The position numbers and the translations under genes are program-made. 34,986 nt of DNA, from contig JASBVW010000001.1 in assembly GCA_029961005.1 (NCBI GenBank), positions 1 to 34,986 of the forward strand. Direction: 5' to 3'. The notes below the pieces were generated by a model that saw nothing but the letters and a program-made list of their open reading frames with translations, was not told the DNA's origin and did no database searches. Position 1 is the first letter of the stretch, and each line of letters begins with the position of its first letter. The DNA comes from Bacillota bacterium. GTDB lineage: Bacteria > Bacillota > UBA5301 > JASBVW01. Positions 7,715 to 16,081 of this stretch are shown here, in pieces.

Positions 7715-8569
7715 CTAAAATTCCCTCTCCTCGCCGGTAGGCGGCTCGGCGCGGTCCGAGCGGGCGGCGCAAATGCCGCGCTCGGCCTTGCGCAGAAAAT
7801 CCAACAGGTGTTGAATCTCCGGATAGAGCACCAGCTCCGCCTCGATGTAGCTGGCCGCCTGGGAGACGTTCCACTCCGAGCGGTACAGGGCGCGGTAAGC
7901 CTTCTTCAGCTCACTGCGCACCTCCCGCGGGATGCCGTTGCGGCGCAAGCCCACCACATTGAGCCCCACCGCTTTGGCCGGCCGCCCGTCCACCATGGTG
8001 AAGGGTAAGACGTCCTTCGTTACCTTGCTCATGGCCCCCACCATGGCCATCCTCCCTATGCGGCAGAACTGGTGTACGCCTGACATCCCCCCGATGACGG
8101 CTTGATCCTCCACCACCACGTGACCGCCCAGGGCTACGTTGTTCACCAGGACCACGTGGTCGCCCACCACGCAATCGTGCCCCACGTGGGCGTAGGCCAT
8201 GATCATGGTGTGATTCCCGATCCTGGTCTCGCCGCGCCCGCCCTCCGTGCCCCGGCTCAGCGAGGCATACTCCCTAATCACGTTGTAATCGCCAATGCGC
8301 AGGAAGCAGCCTTCTCCTTTGAAGCCCAAGTGCTGGGGATCGCCGCCCAGTGCGGCACCGGCTCCGATTCGATTGTGGCGCCCGATCACCGTCCAGCGCC
8401 CAATCACGGCGTGGGGTCCGATCACCGTCCCGTCTCCGATCTCCACGTCCTTTTCCACCACGGCATAGGGGCCGATGATCACTCCCACGCCCAGGCGCGC
8501 CTCCGGGTGCACCACAGCGGTCTCATGAATCTGGCAGCGGATGGGCACGACCTTTGATTCCTGTTTCAT
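7715..8569 (-). CDS. lpxA: UDP-N-acetylglucosamine O-acyltransferase LpxA
   Basis: The product has 284 residues of left-handed beta-helix hexapeptides (IGPYAVVEKDVEIGDG, VIGRHNRIGAGAALG). LpxA hallmarks include GDPQHLGFKGE, REYASLSRGT, the catalytic His region MAYAHVGHDCVVGDHV and the GMSGVHQFCRIG stretch. The helical C-terminal domain carries an extra 20-residue acidic tail relative to the 262-residue E. coli enzyme. It transfers 3-hydroxyacyl from ACP to UDP-GlcNAc, the first step of lipid A synthesis. An in-frame TTG at 8581 is possible, but ATG at 8569 has TGAGG six bases upstream. A terminator follows before lpxI. Confidence 0.96.
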   Translation of the reverse strand: MKQESKVVPIRCQIHETAVVHPEARLGVGVIIGPYAVVEKDVEIGDGTVIGPHAVIGRWTVIGRHNRIGAGAALGGDPQHLGFKGEGCFLRIGDYNVIREYASLSRGTEGGRGETRIGNHTMIMAYAHVGHDCVVGDHVVLVNNVALGGHVVVEDQAVIGGMSGVHQFCRIGRMAMVGAMSKVTKDVLPFTMVDGRPAKAVGLNVVGLRRNGIPREVRSELKKAYRALYRSEWNVSQAASYIEAELVLYPEIQHLLDFLRKAERGICAARSDRAEPPTGEEREF

Positions 8570-8733
8570 ACTAAGCCTCAACTCCTACCGGCAATTTTCT
8601 TCTGTATAATTATCCTTGCCGCTCTTTTTAAAACGACCACCTATCCGCCACCATTCCCGTCCAAAAGCGCTCATAGGGCTGAATCAGCAAGGATGGCGAT
8701 CCTATTCCTGCTTCTGCACGTTTTCTGGCGCGG

Positions 8734-9156
8734 TCAAGCATAGGCGAAGAGCAGCTCGGCCTCGGCCACCACGTCCTCGCCCACCCGGGCCTGCGCCGCC
8801 GCCTTGGCCACACCCCGGGCCGCCCGGAGGATCGTGGCCTCGAGCCTCACCTGGTCGCCCGGCACCACCTTTTTGCGAAACCGCGCCTTCTCCACCCCGG
8901 CTAAGAGGGGCATTTTGCCCCGCGCCCACTCCTGGTCGTAGAGGGCGATCCCGGCCGTCTGGGCCATGGCTTCCACCAGGAGCACCCCGGGCATGACCGG
9001 ATAGTCCGGATAATGGCCGACAAAGAAAGGTTCGTTGATGGTGACGTTCTTTAACGCCACGGCCCGCTGCCCGGAGACCACCTCCAGCACGCGGTCAATC
9101 AGCAAAAAGGGGTAACGGTGCGGCAGAATCTCTTGAATCCTCCTCACGTCGAACAC
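8734..9156 (-). CDS. fabZ: 3-hydroxyacyl-ACP dehydratase FabZ
   Basis: The product has 140 residues. Motifs include ILPHRYPFLLIDRV and the active-site segment GHYPDYPVMPGVLLVEAMAQ, with His48 and Glu62 as catalytic pair. FabZ dehydrates 3-hydroxyacyl-ACP in fatty acid elongation and so competes with LpxA for the same hydroxyacyl-ACP; clustering of fabZ with lpxA and lpxC is widespread. The frame is open back to 9285, but GTG at 9156 gives the family's normal start and length. It is preceded by GGGAGGAAGTGGAAGC, a heptad-like purine tract also seen before other genes here. The 164-base gap to lpxA holds a small AGGAT/ATCCT hairpin and nothing else convincing. Confidence 0.95.
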   Translation of the reverse strand: MFDVRRIQEILPHRYPFLLIDRVLEVVSGQRAVALKNVTINEPFFVGHYPDYPVMPGVLLVEAMAQTAGIALYDQEWARGKMPLLAGVEKARFRKKVVPGDQVRLEATILRAARGVAKAAAQARVGEDVVAEAELLFAYA

Positions 9157-9199
9157 GCTTCCACTTCCTCCCTTCCCCTTTTCCTCCCGGTGGGCAGTT

Positions 9200-10120
9200 T
9201 TAGCTTTCCCCTTCCCCGCCCCCGCCTTCTTCCCGGACCGCCCCGCTCTGGAGCCCTTCCCTGATCTTTCGGGCCAGAGCCGCATTCAGAGCGTGGCCGG
9301 AGCGCAAGGCAATGACGTGGGCGCGCAGGAACCCCGCCAGGGCCAGATCGCCCACCACATCCAGAACCTTATGGCGGGCCACCTCGTCGGGGAAGCGCAG
9401 CGGGCCCAGGTAGCCCCGGGGGCCGATCACCACCGCCAGCTCGGCAGTGGCTCCCCGGGCCAGCCCCTGGCGCCGCAGGGCTTCCACTTCTTCCAGAAAC
9501 CCGACGGTGCGGGCAGGGGCGATCTCGCGCCGAAAAGTCTCCGGATCAATGCGCCAATCGGCATACTGGGTGCCCACAGCGGGATGGGAGCTGACGAAGA
9601 CATAGGTGACTCGCAGCTCCTCCGCCGGCAGGGCCACCAGGTGAGCTTCCCCGGCGCTCACGGCCAGGGGCTGCCGGAGCCGGAGCCAGCGCCGCGGCTC
9701 CGGCAGCTCCACCAGGCCATCCTCCTCGAGCAGGCGCACGTAGACGGCGGCACTGCCGTCCCCTGCCGGGACCTCCGGCCCATCCAGCTCCACCCGGGCG
9801 TTGTCCACCTCCAGGCCGCGCAGAGCCGCCAAGAGGTGCTCCACCGTCTGCACGGCCTCCTCAGTACCCCAACCCAGAGCGGTGCAGCGGCGGCCGGCGA
9901 CCAGGTGCTCCGGATCGGCGGGGACGGGAGGTTTCTCCGGCCGGTCCGTCCGGCAAAAAAGGATCCCCTCTCCCGCCCCGGCCGGGAGGATCTTCATCCG
10001 CGCCGGCAGGCCCGTGTGCAGGCCCACGCCCTCCAAAGCCACAGGCCGCGCCACCGTGCGCTGGCGCCGGCCTCCTTCGGGAGGGACTAACTCCCCGCCT
10101 GTGCCAGCTTTCTCCTGCAT
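9200..10120 (-). CDS. lpxC: UDP-3-O-acyl-N-acetylglucosamine deacetylase LpxC
   Basis: The product has 306 residues. LpxC removes the acetyl group in the committed step of lipid A synthesis, using zinc. The ligands are visible: His95 in TVEHLLAAL, and His250 and Asp254 in ARHKVLDVVGDLAL; His276 in SGHALN is the general-base candidate. The family normally starts at RTxxxxVxxxGVGLHTG, which here begins at residue 21, so about 20 extra N-terminal residues are read if the ATG at 10120 is used. No ATG or GTG with a proper ribosome site lies closer, so this start is kept; it overlaps the ABC ATPase gene by 34 bases. The tail is Gly/Glu-rich. fabZ follows 43 bases later. Confidence 0.96.
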   Translation of the reverse strand: MQEKAGTGGELVPPEGGRRQRTVARPVALEGVGLHTGLPARMKILPAGAGEGILFCRTDRPEKPPVPADPEHLVAGRRCTALGWGTEEAVQTVEHLLAALRGLEVDNARVELDGPEVPAGDGSAAVYVRLLEEDGLVELPEPRRWLRLRQPLAVSAGEAHLVALPAEELRVTYVFVSSHPAVGTQYADWRIDPETFRREIAPARTVGFLEEVEALRRQGLARGATAELAVVIGPRGYLGPLRFPDEVARHKVLDVVGDLALAGFLRAHVIALRSGHALNAALARKIREGLQSGAVREEGGGGEGES

Positions 10121-10905
10121 GCCGATATGGTTCTCTTCTGCCCCGCGATCTCCTGCTGGCTGAGGTCGGCCAGGTGGGCCTGCCAGAGGTCGCGGTAGCG
10201 CCGGCCCAATTCCGAGCGGGGCCTGGCCATCACGAGCGAAGGCGGCCCCTCCTCCACCACCCGGCCCCGGTCCAAAAGGACCAGGCGGTCGGCCGCCCGC
10301 AGGGCAAAGGGCACCTCATGGGTGACGATGAGCATGGTGGGGTGGCTGGTGGCCGTCAGTTCCTGCATCACATCCAGTACCTCGCGCACCATGATGGGGT
10401 CCAGCGAGGCGGTGGGCTCATCCCACAGCATCAACTCCGGCTGCTGGGCCAGGGCCCTGGCGATTCCCACGCGCTGCTGCTCTCCGCCGCTGAGCTGGTG
10501 CGGATACCGGTAGAGGTGGCGGGCCATGCCTACCCGCCGCAGGGCCTCCGCCCCGCGCTGCTCCGCCTCACTGCGCTTCACCCCGCTCAGCACCAGGCCC
10601 AAGATGACGTTCTCCAGGACGGTCAAGCGCTCCACCAGGTTGAAGTGTTGGAAGACAAACCCCACGCGCCGGCGCAGGCGCAGGAGCTCAGTCGGGCTCA
10701 TCCGCCTCACGTCTTGCCCTCCGACCAGGATCTCCCCCTCGTCCGCTTCCACCAGCCGGTTGATGCACCGGATGAGGGTGGACTTGCCACACCCGCTGGG
10801 GCCCATGATGACGGCGATCTCCCCCTCCTCCACCTTCAGGTCGACGCCGTTCAGGGCCACCGTCCGCCCGTAGCGCTTCTTCAAGCCCTTGACTTCGACT
10901 CGCAC
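10087..10905 (-). CDS. ABC transporter ATPase partnered with the large permease
   Basis: The 272-residue product is a complete nucleotide-binding subunit: Walker A GPSGCGKST near residue 35, Q-loop VFQHFNLVERLTV, signature LSGGEQQRVGIARAL, Walker B LMLWDEPTASLD with catalytic Glu, and switch His in IVTHE. Its sequence style is that of GlnQ/PhnC amino-acid and phosphonate importers rather than LolD or MlaF. That agrees with the EAA motif of the neighbouring permease. GTG at 10905 has GGGGGGAGAAGA upstream. The C-terminal 40 residues extend beyond the usual fold, and its end overlaps lpxC by 34 bases, implying coupling to lipid A synthesis. There is no solute-binding protein gene nearby; the permease's own outer domain may serve that role. 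Confidence 0.9.
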   Translation of the reverse strand: MRVEVKGLKKRYGRTVALNGVDLKVEEGEIAVIMGPSGCGKSTLIRCINRLVEADEGEILVGGQDVRRMSPTELLRLRRRVGFVFQHFNLVERLTVLENVILGLVLSGVKRSEAEQRGAEALRRVGMARHLYRYPHQLSGGEQQRVGIARALAQQPELMLWDEPTASLDPIMVREVLDVMQELTATSHPTMLIVTHEVPFALRAADRLVLLDRGRVVEEGPPSLVMARPRSELGRRYRDLWQAHLADLSQQEIAGQKRTISACRRKLAQAGS

Positions 10906-10926
10906 TCTTCTCCCCCCTGGCCGCTC

Positions 10927-13314
10927 TTACTTAAACTTTTGCCGTCGGCGGTTCAGCCACTGCAGGATCCCGGGGCGGCCGGCCGGGATGACAATCTCCC
11001 TCATGACCTGGGCGTAGGTAAGCCCTACAGCCTCTCCGGCCAGGATCTGCTCGTCCCGCACCGGACTGACCCGCTCGGCCAAGAGGCTGGTCAAAAGCCC
11101 CAGGGCCAGCCCTACCGGGACCGCCCCCCAGGCCGGCAAAAGCGGCAACCTTCCGCCGCTCCCCAGGTAGACGCCGGTAAAGATGGCCGCGCCGGCCAAC
11201 GGCCCGTACAGCCAGGAGGCGTCCGGACGCCACTGCCACCACCGGCGGTTGGCCCCGCGGCACCGCCGCTCGGAGAGCCGGCGCAGAGCGGAGATGACGG
11301 TAGAGTGGTCCAGGAGGAGCACCAGGAAGGTGAAAACCAGCGCCACCAGCCCGGCGATGGTGCCCCGCACGCTGTTGAGCAGGTGCAGCACGGTCCCTCG
11401 CACGTCAGGTTCCACGCTGCCCACCGGCAGGGCAAAGAGCGAGACCCGGTCGCTTTTGACCTCCCGGCCGATGGCCGCCTTCAGCGCCGCAGGCTCCAGG
11501 TCTCGGTCCAAAAGGAGGGAGAGGCTCTGCCCGGGGAGGGTCTCTCCCCCGATGTACTGGTCGATCAGCCGCACGGAACGGCCGATCTCCTCATCCCGCA
11601 GGTCGGGAAGGGCAGCCTTGATCTCTTCCAGCTGCGCCTTCAGGGCAGCCACGTCCAACTGTTCCAGGGCCTCCAGCCGCTCCAGCACAGAAGTGAGCTG
11701 CAGGCGGAGAGTGGCGGTATCCACTCCCTGCATGGCTTCCAGAGTAGATCCGGCGGCCTGCTCCATCTGCCCCAAAAGTTCCCTGACTACCCCCGTGGAA
11801 CGGCTGAGGCGGGAGAAGCCCTGCAGTTCCACTACAAAGAGGTCGATCTGCTTCCGAAAACCGGCCAGGATCTGTACCACCGGGTTCAGGCGATTCAAGA
11901 CGGAGGAGAGCTCGCTCTGGCCCGGGGCGGGCGCGGCCCCTACCCCTTCCACCTGGGAGATGAGGCTGCCGATGGAGGTGCTGACCCGGTTGAGCTCGGC
12001 CACCAAACGATCCACGTCGGACTGTCTGATCTGGGCCAGCGGCCCCTCCAGGCCGGCGTTGACTTGCTGGAGGACCTCCTGCGCCTGCCGGAGTTCTTCC
12101 CTCGTCCGGTCATAGGCCTCCAGGGCGGCCAAGACCTCCTCGGAAGCCCCCCGCGCCTCGGCCGCCAGGCCGTGGAGCTGCTCCACCATGCGCAGGCTCT
12201 CTTCCAGGTTGCGGATGATGCGCCAGCGCTCGTTCTCCACCCTGATCAGGCCCACCTGGGGCCCGATCTCATCGCCTTTGACCACGCGATAGGCCGTCAG
12301 GGCCGCCTGATCCAGGCCGGCACCGGACTGCAAATAAGGGGCGGGATCGCCCTCCACCACCAGGCCGCGGGCGGTCTGCCCCTCTACCGCCTGGATGCGC
12401 ACCCGCAGGTGATCGGAGCGCACCCGCTCTCCCACTACGGGCGGAACTGACGAAGACCCCTGGGCTACCACCTCGTCTCCCGGCCGGAGCGGCTCCCAAC
12501 CCTGCAGCCGCACGGTAACGCGGGAGGCGTAGCCCTCTAAGAAGCGACGCACCTCCGCGAGGGTAGAGACAAAGGCCTGAAAGTCATCCCCTCCCTCACC
12601 CCCGGTGATGTCCACGGCCGTCCGGGGATGGAACTGGTCCCGCAGCCGGTTTACGATGCGCTCGCTCAAAGCGGGAAGGTCCTCTGTCTGATAGCCCAGG
12701 GGCAGGCGCACCTCCACCACCTGGTAACGGCGCAGGAGCCGCCGCAGCGAGGCGTTAACGCTGCTGGTGGCCCCGGCGTCCTTCAAGACGGCGGTAATGC
12801 TCTCCCCGTGGCGGAAGGCAAAGTCAACCCCCGGGAGGTCTTCAATCTGGGGCAAGAGGAGGGGCTGGGCGCCGGCGGGGACGCCGCGCACGGTGAGGCT
12901 GGGTTCAATGATGAAGGTATAGCCGGCATAACCGGGAAGGCCGTTGAAGTAGGTGCCGATGCTCTCAAAGACGCGCCTGGTGCGGAGTTCTGCCGGCAGA
13001 GCCACAAAGAAGTTGACTTTGCCCGCGATGGCAAGGCCTTCTTTTACCTTAGCTCCCGGCAACTGGCGCAGCACGCGGCCCATCTCGGCGCGGGCCGCCC
13101 CTTTGGCTTCTTCCCGCACCTGGACGATCAGGTCGTACTCGCCCGCCTCGCCCAAAAGGCCGGTCACCGTCTCGCCGAAGTAGGCGTCGGTGGCCCAGGC
13201 CACGCCTGCAGCCACTGCAATCCCGAGGAGGATAGTCAGCAGAACGGCTACTGCCACGTCGCGCCGAAATCCGTCCCGAAATAACAAGAGGCCGTCGCCC
13301 CACGGTATGCCCAT
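10927..13314 (-). CDS. Unusual ABC permease with a large extracytoplasmic domain
   Basis: The product has 795 residues. Topology reads as one N-terminal membrane segment (about 19-41), some 600 extracytoplasmic residues, and three C-terminal segments (near 652-672, 700-720 and 728-750). The outer domain begins alpha/beta and then has a long helical stretch (about 380-600) rich in Leu, Glu and Gln that looks coiled-coil. This 1+3 layout resembles LolC/MacB/FtsX-type permeases. Yet the cytoplasmic C-terminus carries an EAA-loop-like motif (EAVGLTYAQVMREIVIPAGRPG), which is typical of binding-protein-dependent importers and contacts the ATPase. The ATPase gene follows 21 bases later. I do not recognise the family. 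Substrate unknown; the position between lpxD and lpxC suggests an envelope lipid or lipoprotein. Confidence 0.7.
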   Translation of the reverse strand: MGIPWGDGLLLFRDGFRRDVAVAVLLTILLGIAVAAGVAWATDAYFGETVTGLLGEAGEYDLIVQVREEAKGAARAEMGRVLRQLPGAKVKEGLAIAGKVNFFVALPAELRTRRVFESIGTYFNGLPGYAGYTFIIEPSLTVRGVPAGAQPLLLPQIEDLPGVDFAFRHGESITAVLKDAGATSSVNASLRRLLRRYQVVEVRLPLGYQTEDLPALSERIVNRLRDQFHPRTAVDITGGEGGDDFQAFVSTLAEVRRFLEGYASRVTVRLQGWEPLRPGDEVVAQGSSSVPPVVGERVRSDHLRVRIQAVEGQTARGLVVEGDPAPYLQSGAGLDQAALTAYRVVKGDEIGPQVGLIRVENERWRIIRNLEESLRMVEQLHGLAAEARGASEEVLAALEAYDRTREELRQAQEVLQQVNAGLEGPLAQIRQSDVDRLVAELNRVSTSIGSLISQVEGVGAAPAPGQSELSSVLNRLNPVVQILAGFRKQIDLFVVELQGFSRLSRSTGVVRELLGQMEQAAGSTLEAMQGVDTATLRLQLTSVLERLEALEQLDVAALKAQLEEIKAALPDLRDEEIGRSVRLIDQYIGGETLPGQSLSLLLDRDLEPAALKAAIGREVKSDRVSLFALPVGSVEPDVRGTVLHLLNSVRGTIAGLVALVFTFLVLLLDHSTVISALRRLSERRCRGANRRWWQWRPDASWLYGPLAGAAIFTGVYLGSGGRLPLLPAWGAVPVGLALGLLTSLLAERVSPVRDEQILAGEAVGLTYAQVMREIVIPAGRPGILQWLNRRRQKFK

Positions 13315-13334
13315 GCTCCTCCCACCCGTTTCCC

Positions 13335-13343
13335 ATTATAGCA
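13335..13343 (-). promoter_or_regulatory. Extended -10 promoter before the ABC permease gene
   Basis: In the 58-base gap after lpxD the minus strand reads TGCTATAAT, a perfect extended -10 (TGnTATAAT) at 13343-13335. No clear -35 is present, which is usual for extended -10 promoters. Transcription would begin near 13328, leaving a leader of about 14 bases with GGGAGGAG before the ATG at 13314. It suggests that the ABC transporter and the lpxC-lpxA genes can be made independently of bamA-lpxD. Confidence 0.55.
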
Positions 13344-13372
13344 CGGGCCCTGGAAGGCTCGGCCATGTAATT

Positions 13373-14476
13373 TCATGTACCTCTGCTCGCCTTCTCCAGT
13401 TCCTCCAGGCGTTTGCGCAGCTGGCGCAGCTCCTTCCATAACTCCGGCAGGCGGGCGGAGGCGGCCTTGATCCGCATCTCCTCGGCGTGCGGTCGGGCGG
13501 GAATGCCGAAGACGTGGGACCCCGGCGGCAAGCTGGAGGCCACCACGCTGGCTGCCGCCACTACGCAGTCGTCCCCTATTTCCAGGTGGTCCGCCACCCC
13601 GGCCTGGCCGGCCAGGATGACCCGGTCTCCCAGGCGCGCGCTGCCGGCCAAGCCGCACTGGGCCACGAGGAGGCAGTCCTCCCCCACTTGGACGTTGTGC
13701 CCGATCTGGACTAAGTTATCGATCTTGGTGCCCCGGCCGATGCGGGTGGCGCCGCAGGTGGCCCGGTCGATGGTGGTGTTGGCGCCGATCTCCACGTCGT
13801 CCTCCACCACTACCGTCCCGATCTGGGGGACTTTGCGGTGCTTCCCCTCCACGGTGACAAAGCCAAAACCGTCCGCCCCCAGGACGGCCCCGGCGTGGAT
13901 GATGACGTTGCGCCCCACCCGCACGCCCTCGCACAGCACGGCGTTGGCGTGAATGACGCTCCCCGCCCCCACGCGCACCCCCGGCCCGAGGTAGACCCCC
14001 GGGTAGATGACCACCCCGTCTCCCACCTCGGCTTCCGCCTCAATCACCACGTGGGCACCGATGGCCACCTCTTTCCCCAGCCGGGCCCGCGGGCTGATCA
14101 CCGCCGTAGGGTGAACGCCCACCGCCACGGGCGGGGGCGGGGCAAAGGCCGCCAAAACCCGGGCAAAGGCCAGGCGAGGGTTGTCCACCAAAAGCAGGGA
14201 CTTCTCCGTCACCCTCGGCCGGCCGGCCGCCTCGGCCTCCTTTTGTAACGCGGCGTAGTCGCTGCGGGCCAGGATAACCGCCCCCGCGCCCCCGGCGAGC
14301 GCCTCCCTCGCCCGCCGCAGATCGGCGGCAAAGGTGATCTCCGCCGGCCCCGCCTCAGCCAGGGGCGCCACCCCTCTAATGGTCAGATAGGGATCCCCCA
14401 CCAGCTCCCCCTCCGCCAGGGTAGCCAGCTCGGTGAGCTTCCTCGGTTCTCCGGACCTGCCCTCTGCGCGCTGCAT
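13373..14476 (-). CDS. lpxD: UDP-3-O-acylglucosamine N-acyltransferase LpxD
   Basis: The product has 367 residues with an N-terminal uridine-binding domain (about 10-115, GDPYLTIRGVAPLAEAG). A long left-handed beta-helix of hexapeptide repeats follows, with a C-terminal helical tail. DGFGF and the catalytic His segment KIDNLVQIGHNVQVGED are both present. LpxD adds the second acyl chain, from acyl-ACP, to UDP-3-O-acylglucosamine in the third step of lipid A synthesis. Length is close to the usual 340, with a slightly extended coiled C-terminus. The ATG has GGAGGG upstream. It sits between skp and an ABC transporter pair; a promoter candidate for the latter lies just after its stop. Confidence 0.96.
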   Translation of the reverse strand: MQRAEGRSGEPRKLTELATLAEGELVGDPYLTIRGVAPLAEAGPAEITFAADLRRAREALAGGAGAVILARSDYAALQKEAEAAGRPRVTEKSLLLVDNPRLAFARVLAAFAPPPPVAVGVHPTAVISPRARLGKEVAIGAHVVIEAEAEVGDGVVIYPGVYLGPGVRVGAGSVIHANAVLCEGVRVGRNVIIHAGAVLGADGFGFVTVEGKHRKVPQIGTVVVEDDVEIGANTTIDRATCGATRIGRGTKIDNLVQIGHNVQVGEDCLLVAQCGLAGSARLGDRVILAGQAGVADHLEIGDDCVVAAASVVASSLPPGSHVFGIPARPHAEEMRIKAASARLPELWKELRQLRKRLEELEKASRGT

Positions 14477-14504
14477 CTTTCTGCCCTCCCCCAGGGCGGC
14501 CTCG

Positions 14505-14936
14505 CTACTTAAGCAGGGAGATGACCTCGTCAGTGATCTCCTCTCCGCCGTAGCGCACGCTCTCTTTAAACAAAACGGCCGTCAGCCTCCGGCGCCTGGC
14601 CACCTGCCTGACCGCCGCGTCCACCTCCCGGTTTAGCTTCTGCTCCAGCTGCTCCTTGAAGCGTTGATACTCGGCGTAGGCCGCCTCCCGCTTCCTCTGC
14701 AGCTCCTGCGGATCTTTTTCCTGCTTGAGAGCGGAGACCAGCTCCTCGTAACGCCGGTTCAACTGCTCCTGGTAGCGCTTGGCCCGAGCGCTTTCATTGA
14801 CGATCCGGCTGATGTCGATGACCCCCAGGCGCACCCGCTGAAAAGGCAGGTAGCCCAGGAGCCCTGCCAACAAAAGCACGGCCAGCACCGCCGTCGCAGC
14901 CGGCCACATCCACCTCTTCACTCCCGCGTTCTCCAT
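14505..14936 (-). CDS. Skp/OmpH-like periplasmic protein, third of three
   Basis: The product has 143 residues with an N-terminal membrane segment (about 9-32), the strand LGVIDISRIVNES, and a coiled-coil arm (YQEQLNRRYEELVSALKQEK onward). The C-terminal core ends VRYGGEEITDEVISLL. All elements correspond to those of the two upstream paralogues, and the size is near normal for Skp. The ATG at 14936 has AGAGGG eight bases upstream; an internal GTG five codons later is possible. It lies 28 bases upstream of lpxD, the common skp-lpxD order, which supports a role in outer-membrane protein transport. Whether the three proteins form mixed trimers is unknown. Confidence 0.85.
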   Translation of the reverse strand: MENAGVKRWMWPAATAVLAVLLLAGLLGYLPFQRVRLGVIDISRIVNESARAKRYQEQLNRRYEELVSALKQEKDPQELQRKREAAYAEYQRFKEQLEQKLNREVDAAVRQVARRRRLTAVLFKESVRYGGEEITDEVISLLK

Positions 14937-14967
14937 AAAACAGCCCTCTCTTGCCTCCAGAAGAGCT

Positions 14968-16053
14968 CTATGGCCGCCCAGCAGCTAGTATACCCATGAC
15001 CTCTCCGGTTATATCGAGAGCCCCCCGGGCTGCCACCGGGGAACCCAAGACGCAGGAGAGTTTCCGCCGCCGCGCGGCCTGAGCTGCCGCCGCTTTTACG
15101 TCCGCCCGCAGCTCCGCCTCCAGCGCCGCGGCGCGCCGGGACCACGGCGCGGGGCCGACCTGCTCAGGAGCCGGGCTGTAAAGAGGCCCCGCCAGCGGGG
15201 CGGGGGCCGCCTGCCCCCAGACCTCTTCCCGCCGCTCTTCTTCCTCTGCCAGCTCGGCCTCCAGCCGCCGCCGCTCCCGCTCCAGTTCCTCCCGGGCGCG
15301 GGCCTGCAGCCGGTCGGCATAAGAGCGGAGGTCCTTTTCTTGGGCCTCGCTCTGCTCCTTCCACCAGGAGCGGTATTCCTCCTCCAAAGCCCGCTCCTTC
15401 TGCTCCACCTTCTCCTGGAGCTGCCGCCGCAGAGCCTCCACTTCCTTCTGCAGGCGCTCCCGCTCCTGTTCCTGGAGGTCCGCCAGGGCAAGGCGCAGCT
15501 GCAGGTTCAAGAGCTGAACCGCCGCGGCGCGGTTCACCTCCTCCTGATACTTTTGGAGCTCTGCTTTGAGCTGCCACCGGCGCAAGCTGGCCTCCTGCTC
15601 CAGCTCGACCTCCATCTCTTGCCGCCGGGCCTCCACCTGGGCCTGGACGCGGCTCCAAAGCTGGGCCTCGCGGCTGGCCAGCTCTACCTGGAGTTGCTGC
15701 CTCCACTGCTCCAACCCCAACCGTCCCTGCTCCCGCAGCAGGGAAAGCTCCTGCTGGGCGGCTTCCTGCACACGCCGGGCGCGCTCCTCCGCCCGCGCCT
15801 CTGCTTCCCGCACCGCCGCGGCATGGGCCTCCTGCGCGCGCTCTTCCTGCTCGGCCTGCACCCGTAAAAAGGCCAGCTCGGGCCAGCGGGGGTGGGCCTG
15901 CAAGGCCCGTGAAACCTCCACCACCGCCACCCGCCCCTCTGCGAATTGCCCCGCATGGAGCCGCAGGGCCTGGCCGCCGTACCAACCCAGGGCCGAAGCC
16001 GCCCCCGCCACCAGCAACAGAGCGGGCGCCATCCAGTGCCTCATCTTACCCAC
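14968..16053 (-). CDS. Giant Skp/OmpH-like coiled-coil protein, second of three
   Basis: The product has 361 residues, more than twice the usual Skp length. It opens with a hydrophobic segment (about 8-28) and a Skp-like strand VAVVEVSRALQAHP. A long, heavily charged coiled coil of roughly 220 residues follows, rich in Glu, Arg, Gln and Ala (for example ERERLQKEVEALRRQLQEKV). After a short Pro/Gly break it ends with GALDITGEVMGIL, matching the YGGxDITxxV close of its neighbours. The obvious reading is a Skp paralogue with an expanded arm, able to enclose larger clients or span more of the periplasm. Coiled-coil bias could mislead, but both end motifs and the tandem position support the call. 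Gaps on both sides are about 30 bases. Confidence 0.75.
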   Translation of the reverse strand: MGKMRHWMAPALLLVAGAASALGWYGGQALRLHAGQFAEGRVAVVEVSRALQAHPRWPELAFLRVQAEQEERAQEAHAAAVREAEARAEERARRVQEAAQQELSLLREQGRLGLEQWRQQLQVELASREAQLWSRVQAQVEARRQEMEVELEQEASLRRWQLKAELQKYQEEVNRAAAVQLLNLQLRLALADLQEQERERLQKEVEALRRQLQEKVEQKERALEEEYRSWWKEQSEAQEKDLRSYADRLQARAREELERERRRLEAELAEEEERREEVWGQAAPAPLAGPLYSPAPEQVGPAPWSRRAAALEAELRADVKAAAAQAARRRKLSCVLGSPVAARGALDITGEVMGILAAGRP

Positions 16054-16081
16054 CCGACCTCAACCAAGTCTGCCGCGCAGC

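Noticed and set aside
8690..8703. AGGAT/ATCCT hairpin in the fabZ-lpxA gap as a terminator
   Set aside because: Only five pairs, a four-base loop and no U-tract on either strand.
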